Origin: an uncultured Clostridia bacterium
GTDB taxonomy: Bacteria; Bacillota_A; Clostridia; Oscillospirales; Oscillospiraceae
Direction of reading: 5' to 3'
NCBI GenBank assembly: GCA_949289625.1
Contig: CASEPH010000039.1
Coordinates: 1 to 38,564 of the forward strand
DNA: 38,564 nucleotides
Below the pieces are notes generated by a model that saw only the letters and a list, made by a program, of their open reading frames with translations, was not told the origin of the DNA and did no database searches. The translations under genes and the position numbers were made by a program. Positions 17,438 to 26,526 of the stretch are shown in pieces; positions within the stretch are counted from its first letter, which is position 1, and the number at the start of each line of letters is the position of its first letter.

Positions 17438-18394
17438 CGGTCCGGCGTCGAAGAATGGTATTTGGGCGAGGGCCTCCTCCAGCACTGCGGAAAAATCCGG
17501 CGGATCCTGCTGTAGGATCCAGTGGATATTCGGATTCCGACGGAACCAGGTTTTCTGCCGTTTGGCATACCGCCGGGATTCCCGTTTGACCCGCTCCACC
17601 GCTGTTTCCAGCGGCTCCGTTCCCGCCAGCACCGGGAAGAATTCTTTATAGCCGATGGCCTGCATGGCAGTACAGGTTTTGGGAACACCTCGGTCCAACA
17701 GTCTCTGGATTTCCTCCAACAGTCCCTGCTGGATCATCAGATCCACCCGCCGGTCGATCCGCCGGTAAAGGTCTGCCCGATCTGCAAAATCCAGTCCCAG
17801 CCACACGGGCTGGTATTTGGCAGGCTGAAGCTGGGTCTCCCGGTTGTGCTGGGTAATGGTCTTTCCCGTCTCGGCATAGACCTCCAATGCCCGCAGGATC
17901 CGTTTTCGATCCGCGGGATGGAGCCGCGCTCCGCTGTCAGGATCCACCTGCCTTAGCCGTTCCAGCATGACCTCCATGCCCAATCGGTCCGCTTCCTGTT
18001 CTAACGCTTCCCGTTTTCCGGTGGCAGGATAGGGGGCAAAGGTTCTGCCTGCGATCAGGGAATCCACATAGAGTCCCGTTCCTCCGGCCACCACCGCCGT
18101 TTTTCCCCGGTCCAGAATGTCCACTAGAATTGGGTCCGCCATTTCCACAAATCGGGCCGCGGAAAACTCCTCTTCAGGTTCCGCCACGTCCACCATATGA
18201 TGGATTACGCCCTCCATCTCCTCCGCTGTCACCTTGGCGGTGCCAATGTCCATGCCCCGGTAGAGCTGCATGGAGTCTGCCGAGATCACCTCACCGTCCA
18301 GCAGTTTTCCCAGCGTCACTGCCAGCTTTGTTTTTCCGGTGGCTGTGGGACCTACAATCACAACGATTTTGTCCATATTCTCTATTCTGTCCAT
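17435..18394 (-). CDS. miaA: tRNA dimethylallyltransferase
   Basis: This protein of 319 residues has Walker A GPTATGKT near the N-terminus, then SADSMQLYRGMDIGTAK and VAGGTGLY, all signatures of MiaA. It transfers a dimethylallyl group to N6 of adenosine 37 in tRNAs reading UNN codons (i6A37); MiaB then adds the methylthio group. MiaB is encoded in the same cluster upstream. Start choice is uncertain: neither the ATG at 18394 nor the in-frame ATG at 18376 (MDKIVVIVG) has a good ribosome site, and the latter matches family starts well. A hairpin at 18400-18435 lies directly before the start. Confidence 0.96.
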   Translation of the reverse strand: MDRIENMDKIVVIVGPTATGKTKLAVTLGKLLDGEVISADSMQLYRGMDIGTAKVTAEEMEGVIHHMVDVAEPEEEFSAARFVEMADPILVDILDRGKTAVVAGGTGLYVDSLIAGRTFAPYPATGKREALEQEADRLGMEVMLERLRQVDPDSGARLHPADRKRILRALEVYAETGKTITQHNRETQLQPAKYQPVWLGLDFADRADLYRRIDRRVDLMIQQGLLEEIQRLLDRGVPKTCTAMQAIGYKEFFPVLAGTEPLETAVERVKRESRRYAKRQKTWFRRNPNIHWILQQDPPDFSAVLEEALAQIPFFDAGP

Positions 18395-18399
18395 TCTGC

Positions 18400-18435
18400 T
18401 GCGGCGTCAATCCCCCTTTGGGAGGTTTTGCCGCA
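18400..18435 (-). other. Two-level hairpin before miaA
   Basis: In the minus-strand RNA, outer arms TGCGGC and GCCGCA enclose inner arms CCTCCC and GGGGGA. The structure ends 5 bases before the first possible miaA ATG and has no U-run. It could limit ribosome access to miaA or stabilise the mRNA end; the role is not known. Confidence 0.4.
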
Positions 18436-18465
18436 AAATTATCCCTGATTTGTGTCTGTTCCGGT

Positions 18466-19296
18466 CTACTTGGTAATCAGGAAGAACAGCAGTACCGCCG
18501 CCCCCAGCACAATTCGATACACACCGAACACGGAAAAGCTGTGCCGTTTCACATAGTCCATCAGCCCCCGAATAGCGATGAGGGACACAAAGAAGGCCAC
18601 CAAGCTGGCAACAATCAGGCAGATGACCTCGTTGCCTGCCATGGTGTTGCCGTCCAATACAAATTTGACGGATTTCAAAAGGCTGGCGCCCAACATGGTG
18701 GGAATGGCCAGGAAGAAGGAGAATTCTGCACCGGAGGTGCGGGTCATCCCCAAAATGATTGCGCCCAAGATCGTGGCACCGGAACGGGAGGTTCCCGGCA
18801 CCATAGCCAACACCTGGAACAATCCTACCAGAAAGGCCGTTTTGTAGGTGATCTGATCCACCCCATAGATCCGAGGCCGTCTGGTAGCGTTCCAGCGTTC
18901 CACCACGATAAAGGCCACACCGTAGACCATCAGCATAATGGCCACCACCACATAGTTGTAGAGGTGGGTATCCATCCAGTCGTCCAGCAAAAAGCCCAGC
19001 ACCGCCGATGGGATCACCGCAGCCACTACCTTGAACCACAGGATCCAGGTCCGCTTCTTTTGAATCATGTCCTTTCGTTTGGAAAAGGGGTTGAGCTTAT
19101 GGAAGAACAGTACGATGACCGCCAGAATTGCCCCCAGCTGGATCACCACGTCGAACATCTCCATGAATGCGTCCGATGCTTCCAGCGGCAAAAGCTGTTC
19201 CAGCAGAATCAGATGTCCTGTGGAACTGATGGGAAGCCACTCTGTGATTCCCTCCACAATACCGTAGATAATGGCCTTCAGGATTTCTAAAAACAT
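18466..19296 (-). CDS. uppP: Undecaprenyl-diphosphate phosphatase (BacA family)
   Basis: This 276-residue integral membrane protein carries both family signatures: EGITEWLPISSTGHL near the N-terminus, with the catalytic Glu residues, and VPGTSRSGATI with the essential Arg/Ser in the second half. About eight hydrophobic segments are seen. It dephosphorylates undecaprenyl diphosphate so the lipid carrier can be reused for peptidoglycan and other wall polymers; extra copies give bacitracin tolerance. It sits between mutL (13 bases upstream) and miaA. The start has an AAAGGAG site. Confidence 0.97.
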   Translation of the reverse strand: MFLEILKAIIYGIVEGITEWLPISSTGHLILLEQLLPLEASDAFMEMFDVVIQLGAILAVIVLFFHKLNPFSKRKDMIQKKRTWILWFKVVAAVIPSAVLGFLLDDWMDTHLYNYVVVAIMLMVYGVAFIVVERWNATRRPRIYGVDQITYKTAFLVGLFQVLAMVPGTSRSGATILGAIILGMTRTSGAEFSFFLAIPTMLGASLLKSVKFVLDGNTMAGNEVICLIVASLVAFFVSLIAIRGLMDYVKRHSFSVFGVYRIVLGAAVLLFFLITK

Positions 19297-19309
19297 GGCA
19301 TGGTCTCCT

Positions 19310-21331
19310 TTAAGATCGTTTAAATTGCCGTTCCAGGCTGCCCCGGGTCAATGTGATACACACGGGCCTGCCATGGGGGCAGTATTTGATGTCGTCGCGG
19401 CCCATGAGTTCTGCCACCAGCGCCGCCAATTCCTGGGGATCCGTCTTTTTTCCGCCCTTGATGGCGGCTTTACAGGCAATGGTATGGAGCAGATTGTCGT
19501 GGACCGTGGCAGGGTCCAGCTTTCTTCCATCCAGCAGATCTTGGGCCATCTGGGATAGGCAAGCCTCCCCGTCCTTCTCGTCGATGTCCGCCGGAATGGC
19601 CCGCAGCAGCAGGGTATCACCGCCAAAATCCTCCACGGTAAAGCCCAGCTTTTGCAGTGCTTCGGCCTGCTCCAGCAAAATCGCCGTTTCCTCCCTGCCC
19701 AGGGACGTCTGAATGGGACTCAGCAGCATCTGGGACATGATCTCATGGGTCTGGGCCTTCAGCTTTTCAAACAGAATGCGCTCATGGGCTGCATGCTTGT
19801 CAAATAGCAGGAGCTCGTCTCCCTGTTCTACAAGAATATATGTGTCCATAGTCTGTCCAATGATACGGTAGGGCGCTTTTCCCGGTTTGGGGGCCGGAGT
19901 CTCCCGGACCTCCGGGATCTGCTGGGGCGGCGGCTCCGGCAAATCCACCTGGATTTGCTCCTCCGTTTCTGGCATCTGTTCCGTAGCTTCCATGGGTTTT
20001 GGCGGCTGTACAGTATGCACGGTGGAAACCGGCGACGCTGGCGCAGGTACAGCAAATTCCTGTATCTGCCTGCGTGTCGGTGTCCCAAGCGTAGTGGGGG
20101 GCACAGATGCAATTCCGGAGGGTGTAGGCGCCAGCCGCACACTATCCCGAACACCAGTTCCTGCATCAGGCCGTTCAGCTCGCTGAGATAGGGTCTCCAA
20201 AAAAGCTTTTGTGGCAGCTCTGTCCAACGGCCCCAGCTTGGATGTCTCCTGGGTATTTCGGAAGGTTTGGGCGTCCATGGTCTGGAAGAACTCCCTCTGA
20301 GGCGTTTTTTCCACCTTAGGCAGCGTCATCTCCGGTCGATCCGGCGTCCGGCTCAGGGCCCCCAGCACCGTATAGTGGATGGCGTCGAACACATCCCCTT
20401 CCCGGAGAAATTTCACCTCCGTCTTGGCTGGATGGACATTCACATCCACCACTTCAGGGGCCACGAAAATATGCAGCACGCAGATGGGAAACCGCCCCAC
20501 CATGATCTGATTCTTGTAGGCCTCTTCCAGCGCCGCCGCCATCATTTTGGACTTTACATAGCGTCCGTTGACAAAGAAGTGCTGATAGCTGCGGCTGCCC
20601 CGGTTCGCCGTGGGTTTTCCCACATATCCCCGGACCGTGACCCCCTGAGAGCTCCCCTGGACCTCCGTCATCTCCTTTGCAGTCTGTCGGCCCATGACCG
20701 CATAGATCACAGACAGCAATTTCCCGTCCCCTGGGGTAGAGAATTCCGGCTTTCCATCCCGAATAAACCGGAAGGCCACCTCCGGATGACTCAAAGCCTG
20801 CCGCTGCACCGCACCGGCAATATAGCTGCCCTCCACACTGTCCCGCTTGAGGAACTTCATCCGGGCAGGGGTATTGTAAAACAGGTCTCTTACGATCATC
20901 GTCGTTCCCTGGGGGCAGCCCGCAGGGGCAATATCCATCACATTGCCTGCCTCCAGATGGACGGCCGTTCCGGTCTCCTCTTCCTGGGCCTTCGTCAAAA
21001 GGTCGATCCGACTCACCGCGCTGATGGCTGCCAAGGCCTCGCCTCGGAATCCCATCGTCACGATTCCATTCAGATCCTCCGCCTTAGATATTTTCGATGT
21101 AGCATGGCGCAAAAATGCAGTGGGTGCATCCTCGGATCGGATGCCGCTGCCGTTATCCGTCACCCGCATAAACGTGATACCGCCGTTTTTGATCTCCACA
21201 ATAATCTGCGTGGCTCCGGCGTCAATGGAGTTTTCTACCAGTTCCTTAATGACGGAGGCTGGCCGCTCCACCACCTCTCCGGCAGCGATCATGTCCGCCA
21301 ACGCCGGAGAGAGCTTATGTATTTTTCCCAT
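19310..21331 (-). CDS. mutL: DNA mismatch repair protein MutL (endonuclease type)
   Basis: The ATG at 21331 lies six bases after GGGGGA and begins MGKIHKLSPALADMIAAGEVV, as in the family; it gives 673 residues. The N-terminal GHKL ATPase shows ELVENSIDAGA, DNGSGI and TMGFRGEALAAI. A variable Pro-rich linker (about 370-480) follows. The C-terminal domain has the endonuclease motif as DKHAAHERILFE (the usual Gln is Lys) plus ACKAAIKGG and CPHGRP, all zinc/metal-site elements. This is the nicking form found where MutH is absent. It acts with MutS, encoded two genes upstream. Confidence 0.97.
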   Translation of the reverse strand: MGKIHKLSPALADMIAAGEVVERPASVIKELVENSIDAGATQIIVEIKNGGITFMRVTDNGSGIRSEDAPTAFLRHATSKISKAEDLNGIVTMGFRGEALAAISAVSRIDLLTKAQEEETGTAVHLEAGNVMDIAPAGCPQGTTMIVRDLFYNTPARMKFLKRDSVEGSYIAGAVQRQALSHPEVAFRFIRDGKPEFSTPGDGKLLSVIYAVMGRQTAKEMTEVQGSSQGVTVRGYVGKPTANRGSRSYQHFFVNGRYVKSKMMAAALEEAYKNQIMVGRFPICVLHIFVAPEVVDVNVHPAKTEVKFLREGDVFDAIHYTVLGALSRTPDRPEMTLPKVEKTPQREFFQTMDAQTFRNTQETSKLGPLDRAATKAFLETLSQRAERPDAGTGVRDSVRLAPTPSGIASVPPTTLGTPTRRQIQEFAVPAPASPVSTVHTVQPPKPMEATEQMPETEEQIQVDLPEPPPQQIPEVRETPAPKPGKAPYRIIGQTMDTYILVEQGDELLLFDKHAAHERILFEKLKAQTHEIMSQMLLSPIQTSLGREETAILLEQAEALQKLGFTVEDFGGDTLLLRAIPADIDEKDGEACLSQMAQDLLDGRKLDPATVHDNLLHTIACKAAIKGGKKTDPQELAALVAELMGRDDIKYCPHGRPVCITLTRGSLERQFKRS

Positions 21332-21372
21332 AGTCATTCCCCCGTTTCTCGTGGAAGGAAATGTGGCTTTGT

Positions 21373-22074
21373 TTACAGGCCCTGGCCAATGGCCCACATG
21401 GACAGGGCATTGATGATCATATGCAGGAAAATGGGCGCCCAGATGGTCCCCGCATATTCATAGCAGGCGCACAGCGCCACACTGGGCAGCATATACAGCA
21501 GCAGATTCAGGAGAATGCTCACCAAATCCATCTGGAGCACATAGTTCATCACATGCATTCCCGAAAACAGCAGGGCCGTCAGCACATAGGCCACAATCCT
21601 GTTTTTCTGCCGCAGTCCTCCGAACACCAGTCCCCGCAGCAGCGTTTCCTCGGTGATGGGCGCCAAAAGAATGGCCGCCACCGCCATGGTGGAGTAGCTG
21701 CTCTGGGCAATGGCCCGCACGCTGTCGTCGTTGGGGGTCTGCAAATCGGGCACAAAATAGCCGTACACCATGGCCAGGGTGCCTTGGCAGGCGGCATAGA
21801 TTCCGTATCCCACCAGGATACCGCAGAGGACCCGCAGAGGACGGTCCGCCACCTCCGGCAGCGAGTAGGACAAGAATCTCCGGAACAGCACGACGGTAAT
21901 CAAAAAGCATCCCACAAAGTAGACCTTGTTCAGGGTCAGCAGATCTATCCGGATTCCTGCTACCTGCATCAGCAGCTGCAACAGATCGCTCATCAGGAAC
22001 AGGTAGACAGCCAACCAGATCAATCCGCCGATAATCTCATACCGGCGCAGCTGCACCGAAAAGGGCTTTTTCAT
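21373..22074 (-). CDS. CPBP-family intramembrane metalloprotease
   Basis: This 233-residue protein has about seven hydrophobic segments and the conserved CPBP (CAAX protease/bacteriocin-processing, formerly Abi) motifs in order: APITEETLLRG with the EExxxR core, FSGMH, and HMIIN. These residues form the glutamate/histidine active site of the Rce1-like family. Substrates of bacterial members are mostly unknown; some give bacteriocin self-immunity or process small peptides. The start is one base past the mutS stop, so translation is coupled, which is unusual for a gene inserted between mutS and mutL. Whether it has any link to mismatch repair is unknown. Confidence 0.9.
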   Translation of the reverse strand: MKKPFSVQLRRYEIIGGLIWLAVYLFLMSDLLQLLMQVAGIRIDLLTLNKVYFVGCFLITVVLFRRFLSYSLPEVADRPLRVLCGILVGYGIYAACQGTLAMVYGYFVPDLQTPNDDSVRAIAQSSYSTMAVAAILLAPITEETLLRGLVFGGLRQKNRIVAYVLTALLFSGMHVMNYVLQMDLVSILLNLLLYMLPSVALCACYEYAGTIWAPIFLHMIINALSMWAIGQGL

Positions 22075-22075
22075 A

Positions 22076-24688
22076 TCAGACGTCCTCCGCCATTTTCTTC
22101 AGTTCAAACAAAATGTTCAGCGCCTCAATGGGCGTCAGCGTCTCAATGGTGATGTCCCGGAGCTTCTGGGCGATTTGGCTGCCCCCCACATCCAGGAAGC
22201 TGACCTGATCCTCCGGTTCCTGGGCGTGAACCACCGGCGTCATGTTGGAGCTTCCACTCTCCAGTTCCTTGAGAATCTGCCGTGCCCGGGAAACCACCCG
22301 GTCCGGGATTCCGGCCAGTCGTGCCACCTCGATGCCGAAGCTGTCGTCCGCAGCTCCGGGGATGATCTTCCGGAGAAAGATCACCTCTTCCCCCCGCTTT
22401 TTCACGGCAATATTGTAATTTCGGAGGCCGGCAATTTCCCCTTCCATAGCCGTCAGCTCGTGGTAGTGGGTGGCAAAGAGCACCTTGGCCCCCAGCTTTT
22501 TGGTGCTGGCACAGTATTCCAGCACCGCCCGAGCAATGGCCATGCCGTCAAAGGTAGAGGTACCCCGGCCAATCTCATCCAGGATCAGCAGACTCCTGGC
22601 GGTGGCGTGCTGGAGGATCTCCGAGACCTCCGTCATCTCCACCATAAAGGTGGACTGGCCAGCCGCCAGATCATCCGATGCACCGATTCTGGTAAACACC
22701 CGGTCGCAGATTCCAATATGGGCGGATTTCGCCGGCACAAAGGAACCGATCTGGGCCATGAGCACCATTAGGGCCACCTGGCGCATATAGGTGGATTTTC
22801 CCGCCATATTGGGCCCGGTAATAATGGCCACCCGGCAGTCCGCCGTCCCCAGGCAGGTATCGTTGGGCACGAACAGAGAATCCTTCAGCATTCGCTCCAC
22901 CACCGGATGCCGTCCATCGGTGATCTGGATCTCATCGGAGAGATCCACCTCCGGCTGGACATAGCCGTAATCTGTGGCCACCTGAGCCAGGGAGCAGAGT
23001 ACATCCACCGATGCCACCACGTTGCAGGTAGCCTGGATCCGGGGCGCATGCTCCGCCACATAGGTCCGCAGTCGGGTAAACACCTCGTATTCCAGGGCGG
23101 TGATCCGGTCCTTGGCCCCCAAGATCGTGGACTCCAGCTCCTTGAGTTCCTGGGTGATATAGCGCTCGCAGTTGGCCAGTGTCTGTTTCCGAATATATGT
23201 ATCCGGCACTTCTCCCTGATAGGTCTTGGAAATTTCAATATAGTAGCCGAACACCCGGTTATAGCCCACCTTTAGTTTGGGAATCCCGGTCCTTTCCCGC
23301 TCGGCGTTTTCGATCTCCGTCAAAGTGCCACGGCCGCCGGACATCACGTCCCGAAGTCGGTCGATCTCGCTGTCATAGCCCTCCCGGATCATGCCGCCCT
23401 CCCGGACGGTGAAGGGAGGATCGTCCACGATGGCCCGGGAAAGCTCGCTGCACAGGTCCTCCAGGGTATCCATATCCCCAAGCAGTCCCGTCAGCATAGG
23501 TGCGCTCATCTCCTGCAGCTGCGCCTTCAGCTGAGGCAGCACGCTCATGGTCATCGCCATGCTCAGCAGATCCCGGGCATTGGCGGTTCCAGCCACAATT
23601 CGGCCCATGCTCCGCTCCATATCGGAGATCTCCCGCAGGGTGATCTGCAGCTCCTGCCGCTCTACGCCTTTTTCCACTAGTTCCTTTACCGCCTCGCTGC
23701 GCCGCTGGATCTTCACCGGATTCAGCAGGGGCTTTTCCATCCAGCTTCGGAGCATCCGTCCGCCCATGGCGGTCTTGGTGCGATCCAGCACCCACAGGAG
23801 ACTGCCTCGTTTTTCCTGATTGCGCAGGGTCTCCGTCAGTTCGAGGTTCCGTCTGGCAGTGAGATCCAGCTCCATAAACTCCCCGGAAACATAGTATTCC
23901 AGCTTGTTGATGTGACACAGCTGAGATTTTTCGATCTCATGGAGGTGGATCAGCAGTCCACCGCAGGCCATCAATGCTGCCGGGCTTTCACTGAGGCCCA
24001 GATCTGACAGGTTCTCTCCACCGAATTGGGCAAGCACTGTCTCCGAGTCCCGGATCCGGTCAAACAGTGCCTCTTGGCCTTTTTGCACGCTGCATCCAAT
24101 GCGCTCCCGAAGCACATGATCCAGTTCCTTCTGGTCTATGGCCTCTCCACCAAGCAGTACCTCCGCCGGGGAAAACCGTCCCAGTTCATTGATAATCTTC
24201 TCCAGAGCGCCGCCGCCCCGGCCATCGGTGGCGTAAAAGGCGCCGGTGGAAATATCGCAGAAGGCTATGCCCCAATCGCTGCCGGCACCCACCACGCAGG
24301 CAATGTAGTTGTTTTTGCCTTCCTCCAGCATGGAGCTCTCCGTCACCGTACCGGGGGTAATGATTCTGGTGATTTCCCGTTTCACCAGTCCCTTGGCCAG
24401 CGCCGGATCCTCCATCTGTTCACAGATGGCCACATTATAGCCCCGGGCCACCAGTCGGGCAATATAGCTCTCGCAGCTGTGATAGGGTACGCCGCACATG
24501 GGCACCCGATCCTCCGCCGCCTTGCTTCTGTCTCTGGTGGTCAGGGTGAGATCCAGTTCCCGGGACGCCACCTTGGCGTCCTCATTGAACATTTCATAAA
24601 AATCGCCCAGCCGGAAAAATAGAATGCAATCCGGGTTTTGTTCCTTGATCTCCAGATATTGCTTCATCATGGGGGTTAGCTCCGCCAC
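22076..24688 (-). CDS. mutS: DNA mismatch repair protein MutS
   Basis: This 870-residue protein begins with a GTG at 24688, placed 9 bases after GGAGG. The mismatch-probing loop is GDFYEMF near residue 33. The C-terminal ATPase has Walker A GPNMAGKST, then DEIGRGTSTFDGMAIA (Walker B and signature). It is full length. It recognises mismatches and recruits MutL. Its ribosome site lies inside the last codons of the ancestral miaB frame, showing that the original miaB reached this point. Confidence 0.98.
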   Translation of the reverse strand: MAELTPMMKQYLEIKEQNPDCILFFRLGDFYEMFNEDAKVASRELDLTLTTRDRSKAAEDRVPMCGVPYHSCESYIARLVARGYNVAICEQMEDPALAKGLVKREITRIITPGTVTESSMLEEGKNNYIACVVGAGSDWGIAFCDISTGAFYATDGRGGGALEKIINELGRFSPAEVLLGGEAIDQKELDHVLRERIGCSVQKGQEALFDRIRDSETVLAQFGGENLSDLGLSESPAALMACGGLLIHLHEIEKSQLCHINKLEYYVSGEFMELDLTARRNLELTETLRNQEKRGSLLWVLDRTKTAMGGRMLRSWMEKPLLNPVKIQRRSEAVKELVEKGVERQELQITLREISDMERSMGRIVAGTANARDLLSMAMTMSVLPQLKAQLQEMSAPMLTGLLGDMDTLEDLCSELSRAIVDDPPFTVREGGMIREGYDSEIDRLRDVMSGGRGTLTEIENAERERTGIPKLKVGYNRVFGYYIEISKTYQGEVPDTYIRKQTLANCERYITQELKELESTILGAKDRITALEYEVFTRLRTYVAEHAPRIQATCNVVASVDVLCSLAQVATDYGYVQPEVDLSDEIQITDGRHPVVERMLKDSLFVPNDTCLGTADCRVAIITGPNMAGKSTYMRQVALMVLMAQIGSFVPAKSAHIGICDRVFTRIGASDDLAAGQSTFMVEMTEVSEILQHATARSLLILDEIGRGTSTFDGMAIARAVLEYCASTKKLGAKVLFATHYHELTAMEGEIAGLRNYNIAVKKRGEEVIFLRKIIPGAADDSFGIEVARLAGIPDRVVSRARQILKELESGSSNMTPVVHAQEPEDQVSFLDVGGSQIAQKLRDITIETLTPIEALNILFELKKMAEDV

Positions 24689-24692
24689 GGTT

Positions 24693-24824
24693 TCAGTCCT
24701 CCTTTATTTCTCCCACCAGGCTCCAGGTGGTGTTTCCGGTAATGGTAACGTACTGGAAGGTTCCGATCTTCCCCTCGTCTCCCTTCAGCCGCACCAGACG
24801 TCCCCCGTCAGTCCGGGCCGTCAG
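24693..24824 (-). pseudogene. Cut-off TRAM domain codons of miaB (beyond the in-frame TAA)
   Basis: Directly after the TAA at 24825-24827, the same frame continues for 43 codons without another stop and ends with TGA at 24693-24695. It reads LTARTDGGRLVRLKGDEG, then GTFQYVTITG and TTWSLVGEI, which is the normal C-terminal TRAM domain of MiaB. The codons are intact, and the last three overlap the mutS ribosome site. So one base or codon separates this frame from a full-length 468-residue MiaB. It is either a recent nonsense mutation, a sequencing error, or a readthrough site. Confidence 0.85.
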
Positions 24825-26099
24825 TTATTCTCCGTCCGCGCCGTCCACCAGCACCCGGAGGCTCCTTCCCACATAGGCGTTGTGCTTTTCCTGGGAAATA
24901 CGGTTTTGCAGTTCCAGGAGCCGGTCAAACCGGGCCTGCTTCTCCTGCCGGGTAAAGGGATCGGGCATTTTTGCCGCTGGCGTCCCCTCTCTCGGAGAGA
25001 AAATAAACGTAAACAGGGCGTCAAAACCCACGGTTTCCACCAGTTTCAGCGTATCCTCAAACTCCTGGTCCGTTTCCCCGGGAAAGCCCACGATCACATC
25101 CGAGGTCAGCACGATCTCCGGCATGACCTGCCGGGCATATTCCACCAGAGAAAGATACTGCTGCGCCGTATACCGGCGGTTCATCTCCTTCAGGACTCGA
25201 TCGTTGCCCGCCTGAAACGGAAGATGAATATGCTTTGCAATTTTTGGCGACGATGCCATGGTGTCGAACAGCTTCCGGGAAGCATCCTTGGGATGGCTGG
25301 TCATAAACCGGAGCACAAAATCCCCCGGCAGCTCTGAGAGCATCTTCAGCAGATCGGCAAAATCCACCTCCAGATCCAGGTCCTTTCCATAGGAGTTGAC
25401 ATTCTGGCCCAGAAGGGTGATGTCCTTGTAGCCCTGGGCGATCATCTCCGCCACTTCCCGGCGGATGTCCTCAGGCTGCCGGCTCCGTTCCCGTCCCCGG
25501 ACATAGGGAACGATACAGTAGGTGCAGAAGTTGTTGCAGCCATACATGATGCTGACCCAGCCCTTCAGACCTCCCATCCGCTCCACCGGCAGACCTTCCA
25601 CGATATTTCCGGTTTCCGGCGTCACAAACTGCCGTTTTTTCTCCGTCAGGGCCCGATGGAGGATTTCCGGCAGCCGCCACTGGGCATGGGAGGTCAGGAC
25701 CCCGTCCACATGGGGATAGCTCTTTTTGAGCCGCGCCACCACTTCCGGCTGTCCGGCCATGCAGCCCGTGAGAAAGATCTTCTGTTCCGGATGGCGGCGT
25801 TTCACATGGGTCAGCGCGCCCACGTTGCCAAAGACCCGCTGTTCCGCATGCTCCCGGACCGCACAGGTGTTGATGACGATCACGTCCGCCCCCTCGGCCT
25901 CATTCTGCCGGGTGTAGCCCATCTCCCGGAGCATACCCATCATCCGCTCGCTGTCCGCTTCGTTTTGCTGGCAGCCATAGGTATCTATATAGGCCGTAGG
26001 ACGGATCCCCCGGTCCTGCCAGTATTGCCGCACAGCTTCCCCATGGTTTTGCTGCTCCAGCAGCTGCTGCTCCGTAATGATCTCCGTATTTCCGGCCAT
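24825..26099 (-). CDS. miaB: tRNA methylthiotransferase MiaB, truncated by an in-frame TAA
   Basis: The ATG at 26099 follows GGAGGAG at good spacing. The protein of 424 residues has the N-terminal cluster-binding domain (DTYGCQQNEADSE, INTCAVREHAEQ, LTGCMAGQ) and the radical SAM motif CNNFCTYC with its three cysteines. It should convert i6A37 to ms2i6A37 in tRNA, following MiaA. The C-terminal TRAM domain, which binds tRNA, is missing because of the TAA at 24825-24827; its codons persist downstream. The catalytic core is whole, so partial activity is possible. It is the first gene of the run miaB-mutS-CPBP-mutL-uppP-miaA. Confidence 0.93.
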   Translation of the reverse strand: MAGNTEIITEQQLLEQQNHGEAVRQYWQDRGIRPTAYIDTYGCQQNEADSERMMGMLREMGYTRQNEAEGADVIVINTCAVREHAEQRVFGNVGALTHVKRRHPEQKIFLTGCMAGQPEVVARLKKSYPHVDGVLTSHAQWRLPEILHRALTEKKRQFVTPETGNIVEGLPVERMGGLKGWVSIMYGCNNFCTYCIVPYVRGRERSRQPEDIRREVAEMIAQGYKDITLLGQNVNSYGKDLDLEVDFADLLKMLSELPGDFVLRFMTSHPKDASRKLFDTMASSPKIAKHIHLPFQAGNDRVLKEMNRRYTAQQYLSLVEYARQVMPEIVLTSDVIVGFPGETDQEFEDTLKLVETVGFDALFTFIFSPREGTPAAKMPDPFTRQEKQARFDRLLELQNRISQEKHNAYVGRSLRVLVDGADGE

Positions 26100-26155
26100 A
26101 GACGCTCCTCCATATTCATCCGATGCCGGACGCGGCCGGCGCACTGTAGTAGGTT

Positions 26156-26164
26156 ATTTTATCA
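26156..26164 (-). promoter_or_regulatory. Possible extended -10 promoter of miaB
   Basis: TGATAAAAT on the minus strand is an extended -10 with five of six matches. It lies 57 bases before the miaB ATG and just after the terminator of the HPr-like gene. The -35 (TTGCTT at 17 bases) is weak and overlaps the terminator tail. Confidence 0.4.
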
Positions 26165-26174
26165 GTTTTCGGCA

Positions 26175-26211
26175 AGAAAAGCAAGGGCGGCCAAAGGATT
26201 TGGCCCCCCTT
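26175..26211 (-). terminator. Rho-independent terminator of the HPr-like gene
   Basis: On the minus strand AAGGG and GGCCAAA pair with TTTGGCC and CCCTT (12 pairs with one G-G mismatch, loop TCC, 26183-26211). GCTTTTCTT follows. It begins 20 bases after the stop of the HPr-like gene and closes that one-gene unit. Confidence 0.8.
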
Positions 26212-26231
26212 TCGGCATATTCTCCCGTTTC

Positions 26232-26480
26232 TCATTCCTCCGGCGGCTGTACCACCAAATCGGAGATGTCCTCACGAAACGCCGCCCCGTCTTCCGCAGC
26301 GCCGTAGACCTTCACCTGGACCGGCCGCTCCAGTTCCAGGCTGCAGATCCCCAAAATGCTTTTGGCATCCACCGTATATCTTCCGGAGCAGACGTCAATA
26401 TCCACAGAGCTGAGACTGGCGGCAGTCACAAACTTTTTCACATCTCCCATGGAATGGAGAGAAACATAAAATTCTGTCAT
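26232..26480 (-). CDS. HPr-like protein lacking the active-site histidine
   Basis: This 82-residue protein has HPr size and layout. The second half, DAKSILGICSLEL, matches the conserved region around regulatory Ser46 of HPr (Ser41 here). The first half lacks the HARP active-site motif: the aligned region reads SMGDVKKFVTAAS, so there is no His15 to carry PTS phosphate. This resembles the Crh idea (Gln at 15 in Bacillus), in which the protein signals through the Ser site only. Whether Ser41 is phosphorylated by HPr kinase is untested, and no kinase gene is in the window. It forms its own unit with a promoter and terminator, divergent from mtaB. Ribosome site: AGGAGG. Confidence 0.8.
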   Translation of the reverse strand: MTEFYVSLHSMGDVKKFVTAASLSSVDIDVCSGRYTVDAKSILGICSLELERPVQVKVYGAAEDGAAFREDISDLVVQPPEE

Positions 26481-26526
26481 AAAAAATCCTCCTGAATTGG
26501 CTCTTCCCTTCCGGGCGCCGGTTCGC

